The translations under genes and the position numbers were made by a program. 41,788 nucleotides of DNA from an uncultured Burkholderiales bacterium (GTDB lineage Bacteria; Pseudomonadota; Gammaproteobacteria; Burkholderiales; Burkholderiaceae_C), in contig CAJCDH010000085.1 in NCBI GenBank assembly GCA_903961095.1, positions 1 through 41,788 of the forward strand, given 5' to 3'. Shown in pieces: positions 33,946 through 41,788 of the stretch. How positions within the stretch are numbered: position 1 is the first letter of the stretch; each line of letters opens with the position of its first letter. Below the pieces are notes generated by a model, which did no database searches, was not told the DNA's origin, and worked only from the letters and a program-made list of their open reading frames with translations.

Positions 33946-34797
33946 TCATGCCAATCTAGAAGTTGAGCCCAAACGGGCTGAATTGCGAAGCACTTCAGCG
34001 GTGGTCGTTTGGAACCCGAAGTACGACAAATAAGCTGGAATTTGTTCAAACAACATGTCAGAACCTACTTGCACCTGGCACCCTCTACTTTTGGCAGACT
34101 GCAGGAAAGCTGTCATCTCTGTGCGCATCACCACTTCACCCACAAAAGTTTCGGGTGCAATGCGTGAAACATCCATAGGCAGAGCGTCACCTTCATTCAT
34201 GCCCATCGGAGTGGCATTGACCACCAAATCGTGTCCATCGGGGTCGTTGGAGCCCGTGTCAACCTGAATCTGGGGGTATATGTTTTTGAGTCGTTGGGCT
34301 AAGCCCTCACATGAGGCCGTATTCACATCGAACAAACTGATGGTGGCAATTTTTTCGGCGGCCAACGAGGCAGCAATGGCCGAGCCAACTCCGCCGGTAC
34401 CGACAACCAACACTCTCTTGCCCGTCAATACCAATCCTTTACTCAGAACGCCACGCACAAAACCCACACCATCAAACATGTCGCCAACCAAGCGACCCTG
34501 CGCATCAAGCTTCACTGCATTGCATGCACCTGCTACTTTGACCGTGGGGGTCACTTCATCCAACAAACCCACCGTGCTGACTTTGTGGGGCATGGTGATC
34601 AAGGCGCCACGAATATTGGTGAGTTTGAAAACCGATTTCAAAAATGCGGGGTAATGCTCAGCTTGGCACCCCATGGGCACCACCAAAGCATTGATGCCCT
34701 GTTTTTCAAAGTAAGGGTTGTAAATCAAAGGTGATTTGAAGCTGTGAGTTGGATAGCCAATGTGGGCGATCAACTCTGTATTGCCATCGATGTTCAT
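33946..34797 (-). CDS. Shikimate/quinate dehydrogenase family (AroE-like, catabolic)
   Basis: The 283-residue protein has the AroE fold. The substrate domain includes 'HIGYPTHSFKSPLIYNPYF', the catalytic Lys in 'LITMPHKVSTV', 'AGACNAVKL' and the catalytic Asp in 'GDMFDGVGF'. The cofactor domain has 'VLVVGTGGVGSAIAASLA', and an Asp at the end of the second strand ('SLFDVNTAS'), which favours NAD+ over NADP+ and hence a degradative role. It oxidises shikimate (or quinate) to the 3-dehydro product. Its neighbours point to shikimate/quinate breakdown rather than biosynthesis. The start has no clear ribosome-binding site and lies just after a terminator-like hairpin. Confidence 0.88.
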   Translation of the reverse strand: MNIDGNTELIAHIGYPTHSFKSPLIYNPYFEKQGINALVVPMGCQAEHYPAFLKSVFKLTNIRGALITMPHKVSTVGLLDEVTPTVKVAGACNAVKLDAQGRLVGDMFDGVGFVRGVLSKGLVLTGKRVLVVGTGGVGSAIAASLAAEKIATISLFDVNTASCEGLAQRLKNIYPQIQVDTGSNDPDGHDLVVNATPMGMNEGDALPMDVSRIAPETFVGEVVMRTEMTAFLQSAKSRGCQVQVGSDMLFEQIPAYLSYFGFQTTTAEVLRNSARLGSTSRLA

Positions 34798-34804
34798 GTT
34801 GAAG

Positions 34805-34846
34805 AAATAAAAAAGCGAAGCTCCAAGACAAGCTTAGAGACTTCGC
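34805..34846 (-). terminator. Intrinsic terminator or attenuator between TRAP dctP and the shikimate dehydrogenase gene
   Basis: On the minus strand GCGAAG-t-CTC pairs with GAG-CTTCGC (34846-34815, one bulged base, 13-nt loop). It is followed by T6 and another T-rich stretch (34814-34805). It lies 48 nt after the dctP stop and 8 nt before the next start codon. Confidence 0.75.
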
Positions 34847-34894
34847 AATGTAATGACATAAAGGCTCTGCAGTAGGACCTTGTGAATGGTCAAA

Positions 34895-35890
34895 TTACTT
34901 GCGCAATTTGGCCAATTCAGTTTGCAACTCAGCCACAGTGGCGGCAATGGCTTCACCATGCTTGGCAATGACCGGCTTCATTTTGTCGCGCAAGATGGCC
35001 ATTTCTGCATCTGGCAAAGAGGTTACAGCCATGCCATTTTTCTTGAGGCCTTCCAAGGTGCCAGCTTCCAATGCTCGTGCAGTTGTGCGTTGAAATTTAG
35101 ACGACTCCGCCACAGCATCAGACACGATTTTCTTCTCGGCTGCTGAAAGGGTGTCCCAGAACTTCTTACTGATCACCACAGACTGAGGGTTGTATTGGTG
35201 GCCTGTCAAGGCCAAGTTTTTTTGCACCTCATACAGCTTAGCGCCGTTGATGGTCGCCACAGGATTTTCTTGTCCGTCAACGGCCTTTTGCTCAAGCGCT
35301 GCATACAACTCAGGGAACGGCAGTGGTGTGGGGTTGGCGCCCAGAGCCTTCACCCAATCAACGTTGATGGGGTTGGGGATGACGCGCAATTTCAGGCCGT
35401 CAATGTCTGAAACTTTGTTGATGGCGCGCTTGCTGTTGGACATGTGGCGAAAGCCCAATTCGTAGTAGCCCAAACCAATCAAACCTTTTTCTTCCAACTT
35501 GGCGTGCATTTTTTTACCAAAAGCACCATCCACCACCACATCAGCTTCTTTGCCGCTTGCAAACATGAAGGGGAAATCGAACACTGCAAAGTCTTTCACT
35601 TGGCTGGCAAAAATACCTGAATTCATGGCAGCCATTTCTAAAGCGCCCCCCTGAATGGCTGACACATTGGCCTGATCACTGCCCAATGCGCCACCAGGGA
35701 AAACATTGACCTTGATTTTTCCGCCAGATTGTTTTTCAACAATCTCTTTGAACTTTTCCATGCCTTGAACAATGGGGTGACCCACGGCATTTTGGTTGGC
35801 AAACTTAATGGTTTTGTCTTGCGCGGAAGCAACGCCCATGGCAGCCAAAGCAACGGCAGCCAGAACAGATTTGATAAAAACACGTTTCAT
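34895..35890 (-). CDS. dctP: TRAP transporter periplasmic binding protein (DctP) of the shikimate/lig cluster
   Basis: The 331-residue protein begins with a Sec signal, MKRVFIKSVLAAVALAAMGVASAQ. The TRAP binding-protein body follows: 'KIKVNVFPGGALGSDQANVSAIQGGALEMAAMNSG', 'DIDGLKLRVIPNPINVDWVKALGANPTPLPFPELYAALEQKAVDGQENPVATI', with the carboxylate-clamping Arg in 'KLRVIPNP'. The ATG at 35890 has AGGAG upstream; the frame remains open to 36133, but that overlaps dctM. The ligand is inferred to be shikimate, quinate or protocatechuate from the flanking genes. It follows dctM by 100 bp, a gap holding a 7-bp inverted repeat. Confidence 0.93.
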   Translation of the reverse strand: MKRVFIKSVLAAVALAAMGVASAQDKTIKFANQNAVGHPIVQGMEKFKEIVEKQSGGKIKVNVFPGGALGSDQANVSAIQGGALEMAAMNSGIFASQVKDFAVFDFPFMFASGKEADVVVDGAFGKKMHAKLEEKGLIGLGYYELGFRHMSNSKRAINKVSDIDGLKLRVIPNPINVDWVKALGANPTPLPFPELYAALEQKAVDGQENPVATINGAKLYEVQKNLALTGHQYNPQSVVISKKFWDTLSAAEKKIVSDAVAESSKFQRTTARALEAGTLEGLKKNGMAVTSLPDAEMAILRDKMKPVIAKHGEAIAATVAELQTELAKLRK

Positions 35891-35919
35891 GTCAGTGTCT
35901 CCTGATGAAGTAGATGGTC

Positions 35920-35953
35920 GTACGCCGAACAAGGATTCCACGGTCTGGCGTAC
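35920..35953 (-). other. Inverted repeat in the dctM-dctP gap
   Basis: GTACGCC (35920-35926) and GGCGTAC (35947-35953) form a 7-bp stem enclosing 20 nt, 30-63 bp before the dctP start. With no T-run, it may act as an mRNA stabiliser or processing point giving more binding protein than membrane subunits. Confidence 0.45.
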
Positions 35954-35990
35954 CCGAACAGACAGTGGAGAGAAAAATACAAACAATTTG

Positions 35991-37268
35991 TCAATAAAAC
36001 CACCGTGCTGGCACCATGACCAAAGCTGGGAAGGCCACCATGGCAAACATAATGATGAATTGAGCCACCATGAACGGCAGGACGCCCCTGGTAACTTCAT
36101 CCATACTGATCTTGCCAACACCTGCGACAGCATTGAGCACAGTACCGACGGGTGGCGTGATCAAACCAATCGCGTTGTTGATGATGAACAGAACACCAAA
36201 ATAAACAGGATCGATCCCAGCCGCTTTGACCACTGGCATTAACACGGGGGTTAACAACAAAATGGTGGGCGTCATGTCAAGCGCCGTGCCAACGATCATG
36301 GTGATGATCATGATGGTCAGCATCAGCAAGCGAGGGCTGTCTAACAAGGGTTGCAGCAAAGAAATCAATTGAGCTGGCAAATTAGCCACCGTGATCAGCC
36401 ATGCCGAGACCATGGCAGCAGCCACCAAGAACATCACAATGGCACTTGTTTTGGCGGCTGCAACAAACAGCGGCACCAGCGATTTCAAACTTAACTCTTT
36501 GTAGATGAAGATAGAAATGAACAAAGCATAAACAGCGGCTACAACAGCCGCTTCGGTGGGCGTGAAGACGCCAAACTTCAAACCAAATACAACAATCAAG
36601 GGCAATACCAGAGCCCACGTGGCTTCTTTGAGCGCAACGCCAATTTCAGCGATCGATTTGCGTGGCGGCACTTTCACGACTTCGCTTCTTGCAAGCCACC
36701 ACCATGTGACCCAAAGCGCAGCGCCCAACATGATGCCAGGGACGATTCCTGCCATGAAGAGCTTAGAGATGGACACATTGCCCGCCACACCAAAAATCAC
36801 GAAACCAATGCTGGGGGGTATCACTGGGGCAATGATGCCTGCCGAGGCGATCAGGCCTGCTGATCGAGCGCGGTCGTGGCCAGCGGCAACCATCATGGGC
36901 AAGAGCAACGAAGCCAAGGCCGCAGCGTCTGCCACAGCAGAGCCAGAGAGCGCGGCCATGATGACTGCCGCCATGATGGTGACATAACCCAAGCCACCTT
37001 TGATGTGCCCAACGCAAGCCATTGCGAAGTTAACAATGCGGCGCGAAAGTCCGCCGGCATTCATGATCTCTCCCGCCAACATGAAAAATGGCACTGCCAA
37101 GAGTGGAAAACTGTTGGAACCTTCAATTAAATTTTGGGCCAAAATTTGTGCATCGAACATGTTCAGGTGCAACATCAAAGCAACACCACAAATCAACAAA
37201 GAAAATGCAATGGGCACTCCCAATGCCATGGCACCTAACAAAGAGAGAACGAAGATGGTGATGGTCAT
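35991..37268 (-). CDS. dctM: TRAP transporter large membrane subunit (DctM)
   Basis: The 425-residue protein has about 12 hydrophobic helices and the DctM signatures 'FMLAGEIMNAGGLSRRIVNFA', 'MAALSGSAVADAAALASLLLPMM', 'GLIASAGIIAPVIPPSIGFVIFGVAGNVSISKLFMAGIVPG', 'GVFTPTEAAVVAAVYAL' and 'IGLITPPVGTVLNAVAGVG'. It is the ion-driven import channel of the cluster. It follows dctQ by 21 bp and precedes dctP. It belongs to a different subgroup from the other DctM in the window, judged by these motifs, so the two transporters probably have different substrates. Confidence 0.95.
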   Translation of the reverse strand: MTITIFVLSLLGAMALGVPIAFSLLICGVALMLHLNMFDAQILAQNLIEGSNSFPLLAVPFFMLAGEIMNAGGLSRRIVNFAMACVGHIKGGLGYVTIMAAVIMAALSGSAVADAAALASLLLPMMVAAGHDRARSAGLIASAGIIAPVIPPSIGFVIFGVAGNVSISKLFMAGIVPGIMLGAALWVTWWWLARSEVVKVPPRKSIAEIGVALKEATWALVLPLIVVFGLKFGVFTPTEAAVVAAVYALFISIFIYKELSLKSLVPLFVAAAKTSAIVMFLVAAAMVSAWLITVANLPAQLISLLQPLLDSPRLLMLTIMIITMIVGTALDMTPTILLLTPVLMPVVKAAGIDPVYFGVLFIINNAIGLITPPVGTVLNAVAGVGKISMDEVTRGVLPFMVAQFIIMFAMVAFPALVMVPARWFY

Positions 37269-37289
37269 TTCTTAATCCTTACAAGTCAC

Positions 37290-37817
37290 TCAATGGGCGC
37301 CGTTGTGAGGCTTGTCTTCAGATTCTTGAAACATCGTGAGTTGGGTTTCCTGAGTTTGGCCACTCAGCAATAGGAAAAAATCCATGGCAATCATCAGACC
37401 ACCCAACACTGCAAAAATAATTCCGGGGAAATACACCCAACTCAATGAAGCTTCCATCACAGCACTGGTGCTGCTCCAGTTAATGACAGCTTGCTCATAG
37501 GCGCCCTGGAACAGCAATACGCAGATAAACATCATGAGCAGTTGAGAGATGCCCAGACAGATTTTTTTCCCCACGGGCCTTAAGCGCCCTATCAACATGT
37601 CAGTGCCCAAATGTTCGTGCTTGCGTAGCGCCACAATGGCACCCAAAAATGTCATCCACACAAACAACCAACGAGACAGCTCTTCTGAAAGCGTGATGCC
37701 AGAATTGAAACCATAGCGAAGCAGGACATTGCCAAACACCAACACAACCATGCCGGCCATGCATGCGGCAATCATGTATTCGATGGCTTTGCATGTGAAA
37801 TCAAAAAATCGATTCAT
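37290..37817 (-). CDS. dctQ: TRAP transporter small membrane subunit (DctQ)
   Basis: The 175-residue protein has four hydrophobic segments and the DctQ pattern 'GNVLLRYGFNSGITLSEELSRWLFVWMTFLGAIVALRKHEHLGTDMLIGRL'. It ends in a charged cytosolic tail. It is the first gene of the TRAP operon (dctQ-dctM-dctP). AGGA precedes the ATG at 37817. The upstream region holds a block nearly identical to one before tetR, plus the palindrome GGGTAATTACCC. Confidence 0.93.
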   Translation of the reverse strand: MNRFFDFTCKAIEYMIAACMAGMVVLVFGNVLLRYGFNSGITLSEELSRWLFVWMTFLGAIVALRKHEHLGTDMLIGRLRPVGKKICLGISQLLMMFICVLLFQGAYEQAVINWSSTSAVMEASLSWVYFPGIIFAVLGGLMIAMDFFLLLSGQTQETQLTMFQESEDKPHNGAH

Positions 37818-37845
37818 TCAGATTCCTAAGAACTGGGTTGAAGTC

Positions 37846-37889
37846 AATAATGTACGAACTAGTTAGTTTTTTAAGATGGGTAATTACCC
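37846..37889. promoter_or_regulatory. TRAP operon promoter with TetR-type operator and a second palindrome
   Basis: The block 37846-37867 shares AATAATGTAC plus most of the next 12 bases with 38609-38630 before tetR. It contains ACGAACTAGTTAGT, a 14-bp palindrome with one mismatched pair. On the minus strand CATTAT provides a -10-like element. GGGTAATTACCC (37878-37889) is a separate perfect 12-bp palindrome further upstream of dctQ. Confidence 0.6.
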
Positions 37890-37951
37890 TAGGTATTCAT
37901 TCAATGGAACGCTAGCAGTTATTACAAAAATGAATTTCTAAAGACCACCCA

Positions 37952-38605
37952 TTACAAACGCACATAGCAGTTGATCAGTTCGACAACTTGTGATTTCTTG
38001 AGGGTTTGGGCTTTGCCTTGGGCAGATTTACCTTTGAAAATCAAGCCAAAGGTATGCCGATTAGAGACGTTGAAAAATGTCAGGGCAGATATGGCAGAGT
38101 GAATTTCTAAAGGGGTCAGCCCCTTCTTGAATGCGCCCTGTTGAACACCACGGTCGTAGAGTTCTTGAATGGTTTGAAGCGCTGAGCCATTTAACTTCTG
38201 AATTTCATGGCTTTGGGCCAAGTACTCGCCTCTTTGCACATTTTCACTCATGACCAAGCGAATGAAGTCTTCGTTGCTTTGGTGGTGGTCGTAGGTGAAC
38301 TCTACCAATCGTTGCAAAGCTGCTGAGGGGTCCAAATCACTTAACTGCAAATCAGCTTCAATTTTGCGCATCCGACTGTAAGCAGCTTCTAGCACAGCGA
38401 CATACAAACCGTCCTTGCTACCAAAATAGTAGTAAATCATGCGCTTGCTGGTGCGTGTGGCGGCTGCGATTTCATCAATTCGAGCGCCCGCAAGACCTTT
38501 GGCTGCAAATTCAGAGGTCGCAATGGCCAGTATCTCGGCCATGGTCCGTTCTGGATCGTTGGTTCGCCCAACGCTTGGTGATTGATTTTTCGAAATTGTT
38601 GCCAT
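37952..38605 (-). CDS. TetR family transcriptional regulator
   Basis: The 217-residue protein has the N-terminal TetR helix-turn-helix: 'ILAIATSEFAAKGLAGARIDEIAAATRTSKRMIYYYFGSKDGLYVAVLEAAY'. A larger helical ligand-binding domain follows, including 'FTYDHHQSNEDFIRLVMSENVQRGEYL'. It lies between ligC and the TRAP operon, all on the minus strand. The shared operator-like blocks before its own gene and before dctQ suggest that it represses itself and the transporter, with an aromatic or cyclic acid as inducer. The ligand is inferred from context only. Confidence 0.92.
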   Translation of the reverse strand: MATISKNQSPSVGRTNDPERTMAEILAIATSEFAAKGLAGARIDEIAAATRTSKRMIYYYFGSKDGLYVAVLEAAYSRMRKIEADLQLSDLDPSAALQRLVEFTYDHHQSNEDFIRLVMSENVQRGEYLAQSHEIQKLNGSALQTIQELYDRGVQQGAFKKGLTPLEIHSAISALTFFNVSNRHTFGLIFKGKSAQGKAQTLKKSQVVELINCYVRL

Positions 38606-38608
38606 TTG

Positions 38609-38630
38609 AATAATGTACCAGTTGGTTAAT
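38609..38630 (-). promoter_or_regulatory. TetR-type operator overlapping the tetR promoter
   Basis: AATAATGTAC (38609-38618) followed by CAGTTGGTTA repeats the block before dctQ. ACCAGTTGGT (38617-38626 region) is a near-palindrome. On the minus strand CATTAT lies just before the ATG at 38605, so a bound regulator would block its own gene. Confidence 0.6.
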
Positions 38631-38702
38631 TATCAAATGAACGAATCAGTTTCGTCAACTGGCAAGCAAAAAACTCTGCTTGCGAGTGAGCCAAGTCCAT
38701 TT

Positions 38703-39662
38703 TCAGGGCGCGTTAAGTTGTAACTCTAAGTTGTGCAAAACTTTGTAGCAAGGCAACACTTGAGCCACACTAGAGTTGGGTTCACGGCCTTCTTTGATGG
38801 CCGCAAAGAACTCACGATCTTGCAACTCGATGCCATTCATGGACACATCCACTTTCGACACATCGATTTGCTCTTCCTTGCCTGTGAACAAGTCGTCGTA
38901 ACGCGCAAGATAAGTGCCCGTGTCGCCAATGTAGCGAAAGTAGGTCCCTAGGGGCCCATCGTTGTTGAAAGACAAACTTAAGGTACAAATTGCGCCATTG
39001 GCAGCTTGCAATTGAATGCTCATGTCCATGGCAATTCCCAGTGCCGGATGAATTGGGCCTTGCACAGCATTGGCCTTCACAATGGGGCTGCCAGCTTGGT
39101 ATGCAAACAAGTCGACGGTGTGAGCAGCGTGATGCCACAGCAGGTGATCGGTCCAGCTGCGCGCTTGTCCCAAGGCATTCATGTTGGTGCGCCTAAAAAA
39201 GTAAGTTTGCACATCCATTTGCTGGATGTTGAACTTCCCAGCTTTGATTTGATGGTTGACCCACTGATGGCTGGGATTGAAACGCCGGGTGTGACCGCAC
39301 ATGGCCACCTTGCCAGCTTCTTTGGCAATGCGCACCACTTCTTCTGCATCCTTCCAGCTGTCTGCCAAGGGGATTTCTACCTGAACATGTTTACCGGCTT
39401 TTAAACAAGCGATGGACTGAGACGCATGCATTTGAGTGGGTGTGCACAATATGACGGCATCGACCTCGGGCAAAGCCAGGCTGGCAGCCAAGTCAGTTGT
39501 CACGTGGGGAATACCGTATTGGTGGGCCACCTCTTTGGTTTTGTCGAGTTCACGGCCAATCAATGACACCACTTCAACACCATCGATGTTCTTGATGCCA
39601 TCCAAGTGCTTGATGCCGAAAGCGCCAGCACCAGCTAGCGCAAGCTTGATCGTTTTTGACAT
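38703..39662 (-). CDS. ligC: 4-carboxy-2-hydroxymuconate-6-semialdehyde dehydrogenase
   Basis: The 319-residue Gfo/Idh/MocA-fold enzyme oxidises the LigAB ring-cleavage product (in its hemiacetal form) to 2-pyrone-4,6-dicarboxylate with NAD(P)+. The Rossmann start 'LALAGAGAFGIKHLDGIKNI' and the strings 'VDAVILCTPTQMHA', 'GKHVQVEIPLADSW', 'GHTRRFNPSHQWV', 'WTDHLLWHHAAHTVDLFAYQAG' and 'VDVSMNGIELQDREF' closely match known LigC. AAAGGA precedes the ATG. It follows ligB by 16 bp as the last lig gene here. Confidence 0.96.
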   Translation of the reverse strand: MSKTIKLALAGAGAFGIKHLDGIKNIDGVEVVSLIGRELDKTKEVAHQYGIPHVTTDLAASLALPEVDAVILCTPTQMHASQSIACLKAGKHVQVEIPLADSWKDAEEVVRIAKEAGKVAMCGHTRRFNPSHQWVNHQIKAGKFNIQQMDVQTYFFRRTNMNALGQARSWTDHLLWHHAAHTVDLFAYQAGSPIVKANAVQGPIHPALGIAMDMSIQLQAANGAICTLSLSFNNDGPLGTYFRYIGDTGTYLARYDDLFTGKEEQIDVSKVDVSMNGIELQDREFFAAIKEGREPNSSVAQVLPCYKVLHNLELQLNAP

Positions 39663-39678
39663 GCTGATTTTCCTTTGT

Positions 39679-40990
<1,312 letters not shown>

Positions 40991-40991
<1 letters not shown>

Positions 40992-41788
40992 TAAATTTTC
41001 TCCTCAGGCCAATACAAACGCATGGGATTGTCGACCAGTAGTTTTTGTTGTTGCTCAGGGGTGGTCGCAATGTGCGGGATGAAGTCCACCAACAAGCCAT
41101 CGTCAGGCATGTGTTTCTTCAAATTAGGATGAGGCCAATCGGTGCCCCACAAAACTCGATCAGGAAATTCTTCAACAATGGCCTTGGCAAATGGCACAAC
41201 ATCTTGATAGGCATTTTGCTCGCCATTCAAGGCAGGCGCCCCACTGACCGACAATCGCTCGGGACAAGTGACCTTGCTCCAAACATTGGGATGCTCGCGC
41301 ATGAACTTCAAGAACAATTGAAACTGTGGGCCATCAACTGGCAATTTGACATCTGGCGTACCCATGTGATCGACCACCACAATGGTTGGCAAGCCCGTAA
41401 AGAAGTCCCACAGCTCGGGTAAATCAACGGCTTCAAAGTAGATCACCACGTGCCAGCCCAGTTTGGCAATGCGGCCTGCAATTTCCATCAAAGCGTCTTT
41501 GGGGGTGAAATCGACCAAGCGCTTTACAAAATTGAATCGAACGCCGCGAATACCCGCATCGTGCATCACTTGTAACTCTTCGTCGGTCACTTCTCGCTTG
41601 ACGGAAGCCACGCCTCTTGCCTTGCCGTTTGAATACAACAACGCATCAACGGTTGCGCTGTTGTCAGTTCCGTGACAAGTGGCACCCACCACAATGTTGC
41701 GTGAAAAGCCCAAATGATCTCGCAGTGCATATAGCTGTTGCTTGGAAGCGTCGCAAGGTGTGTACTTGCGCTCAGGTGCATATGGAAA
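40991..41788 (-). CDS. ligI: 2-pyrone-4,6-dicarboxylate hydrolase, partial (N-terminus outside window)
   Basis: The frame is open to the right edge, giving 265 residues of an amidohydrolase-superfamily lactonase. It opens the PDC ring to 4-oxalomesaconate. The edge sequence 'FPYAPERKYTPCDASKQQ' continues into 'HLGFSRNIVVGATCHGTDN' and matches LigI. Catalytic-barrel strings include 'GIRGVRFNFVKRLVD', 'VVDHMGTPD' and the Asp in 'LWGTDWPHPN'. The gene is cut at its 5' end by the window; a TTG at 41713 is not the real start since conserved sequence continues upstream of it. It precedes ligA with a one-base overlap. Confidence 0.94.

Noticed and set aside
35891-36133. N-terminal extension of the TRAP dctP frame
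   Set aside because: It overlaps dctM and the intergenic hairpin; the signal peptide and AGGAG place the start at 35890.

Overview
The window reads as a chromosomal segment of a betaproteobacterium of the order Burkholderiales, most likely family Comamonadaceae (a freshwater Limnohabitans/Rhodoferax-type organism; the genus is a guess). The grounds are the gene order gloB / methyltransferase / rnhA, dnaX-ybaB-recR with an SRP RNA gene beside dnaX, trxA-rho-rpmE (type B L31), dnaG-rpoD with a long Lys/Ala/Pro-rich sigma N-terminus, two TRAP carboxylate transporters and a protocatechuate 4,5-cleavage (lig) cluster. I found no insertion sequence, prophage, CRISPR array or tRNA by eye.

Region 1 (1-12.2 kb) is mostly housekeeping: the start of an RND efflux adaptor, rnhA, a methyltransferase, gloB, lytic transglycosylase mltD, an orphan NitT/TauT-type binding protein, recR, ybaB, dnaX, the 4.5S SRP RNA gene, a flavoprotein, trxA, rho and rpmE. 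dnaX carries a run of nine A's just after a perfect hairpin, exactly where a short gamma-type product would end.

Region 2 (12.2-20.7 kb) is accessory: a GT-C membrane glycosyltransferase, a MATE exporter, an ABM-fold protein, then a MarR regulator divergent from a fumarylpyruvate-hydrolase-like gene, a complete TRAP transporter (DctQ-M-P) and a zinc-ribbon Nudix hydrolase. A 12-bp palindrome in the divergent promoter is the likely MarR operator. This looks like uptake plus the last step of gentisate-type aromatic catabolism; the ring-cleavage genes are not here.

Region 3 (20.7-27.6 kb) holds a small secreted Lys-rich protein, dnaG, rpoD (919 aa), then on the minus strand a TerC-family membrane protein and a co-directional unknown gene behind a yybP-ykoY (Mn2+) riboswitch. 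Its 3' strand is perfectly complementary over 9 nt to the terC ribosome-binding site, a readable translational switch.

Region 4 (27.6-41.8 kb) is catabolic: paaZ (phenylacetate), an isolated soxX-soxA pair, and on the minus strand, in transcription order, ligI(partial)-ligA-ligB-ligC, a TetR regulator, TRAP dctQ-dctM-dctP, a shikimate/quinate dehydrogenase, an HPPD-like VOC protein, a TIM-barrel 3-dehydroshikimate dehydratase candidate and an aldo/keto reductase. Together they predict import of a carboxylate (plausibly shikimate/quinate), conversion via 3-dehydroshikimate to protocatechuate, and 4,5-ring cleavage to 2-pyrone-4,6-dicarboxylate and 4-oxalomesaconate. The dehydratase and HPPD-like parts, known fused in pseudomonad QuiC-type enzymes, are here separate genes in the reverse order. 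Two near-identical operator/promoter blocks, before dctQ and before tetR, suggest a small TetR regulon.
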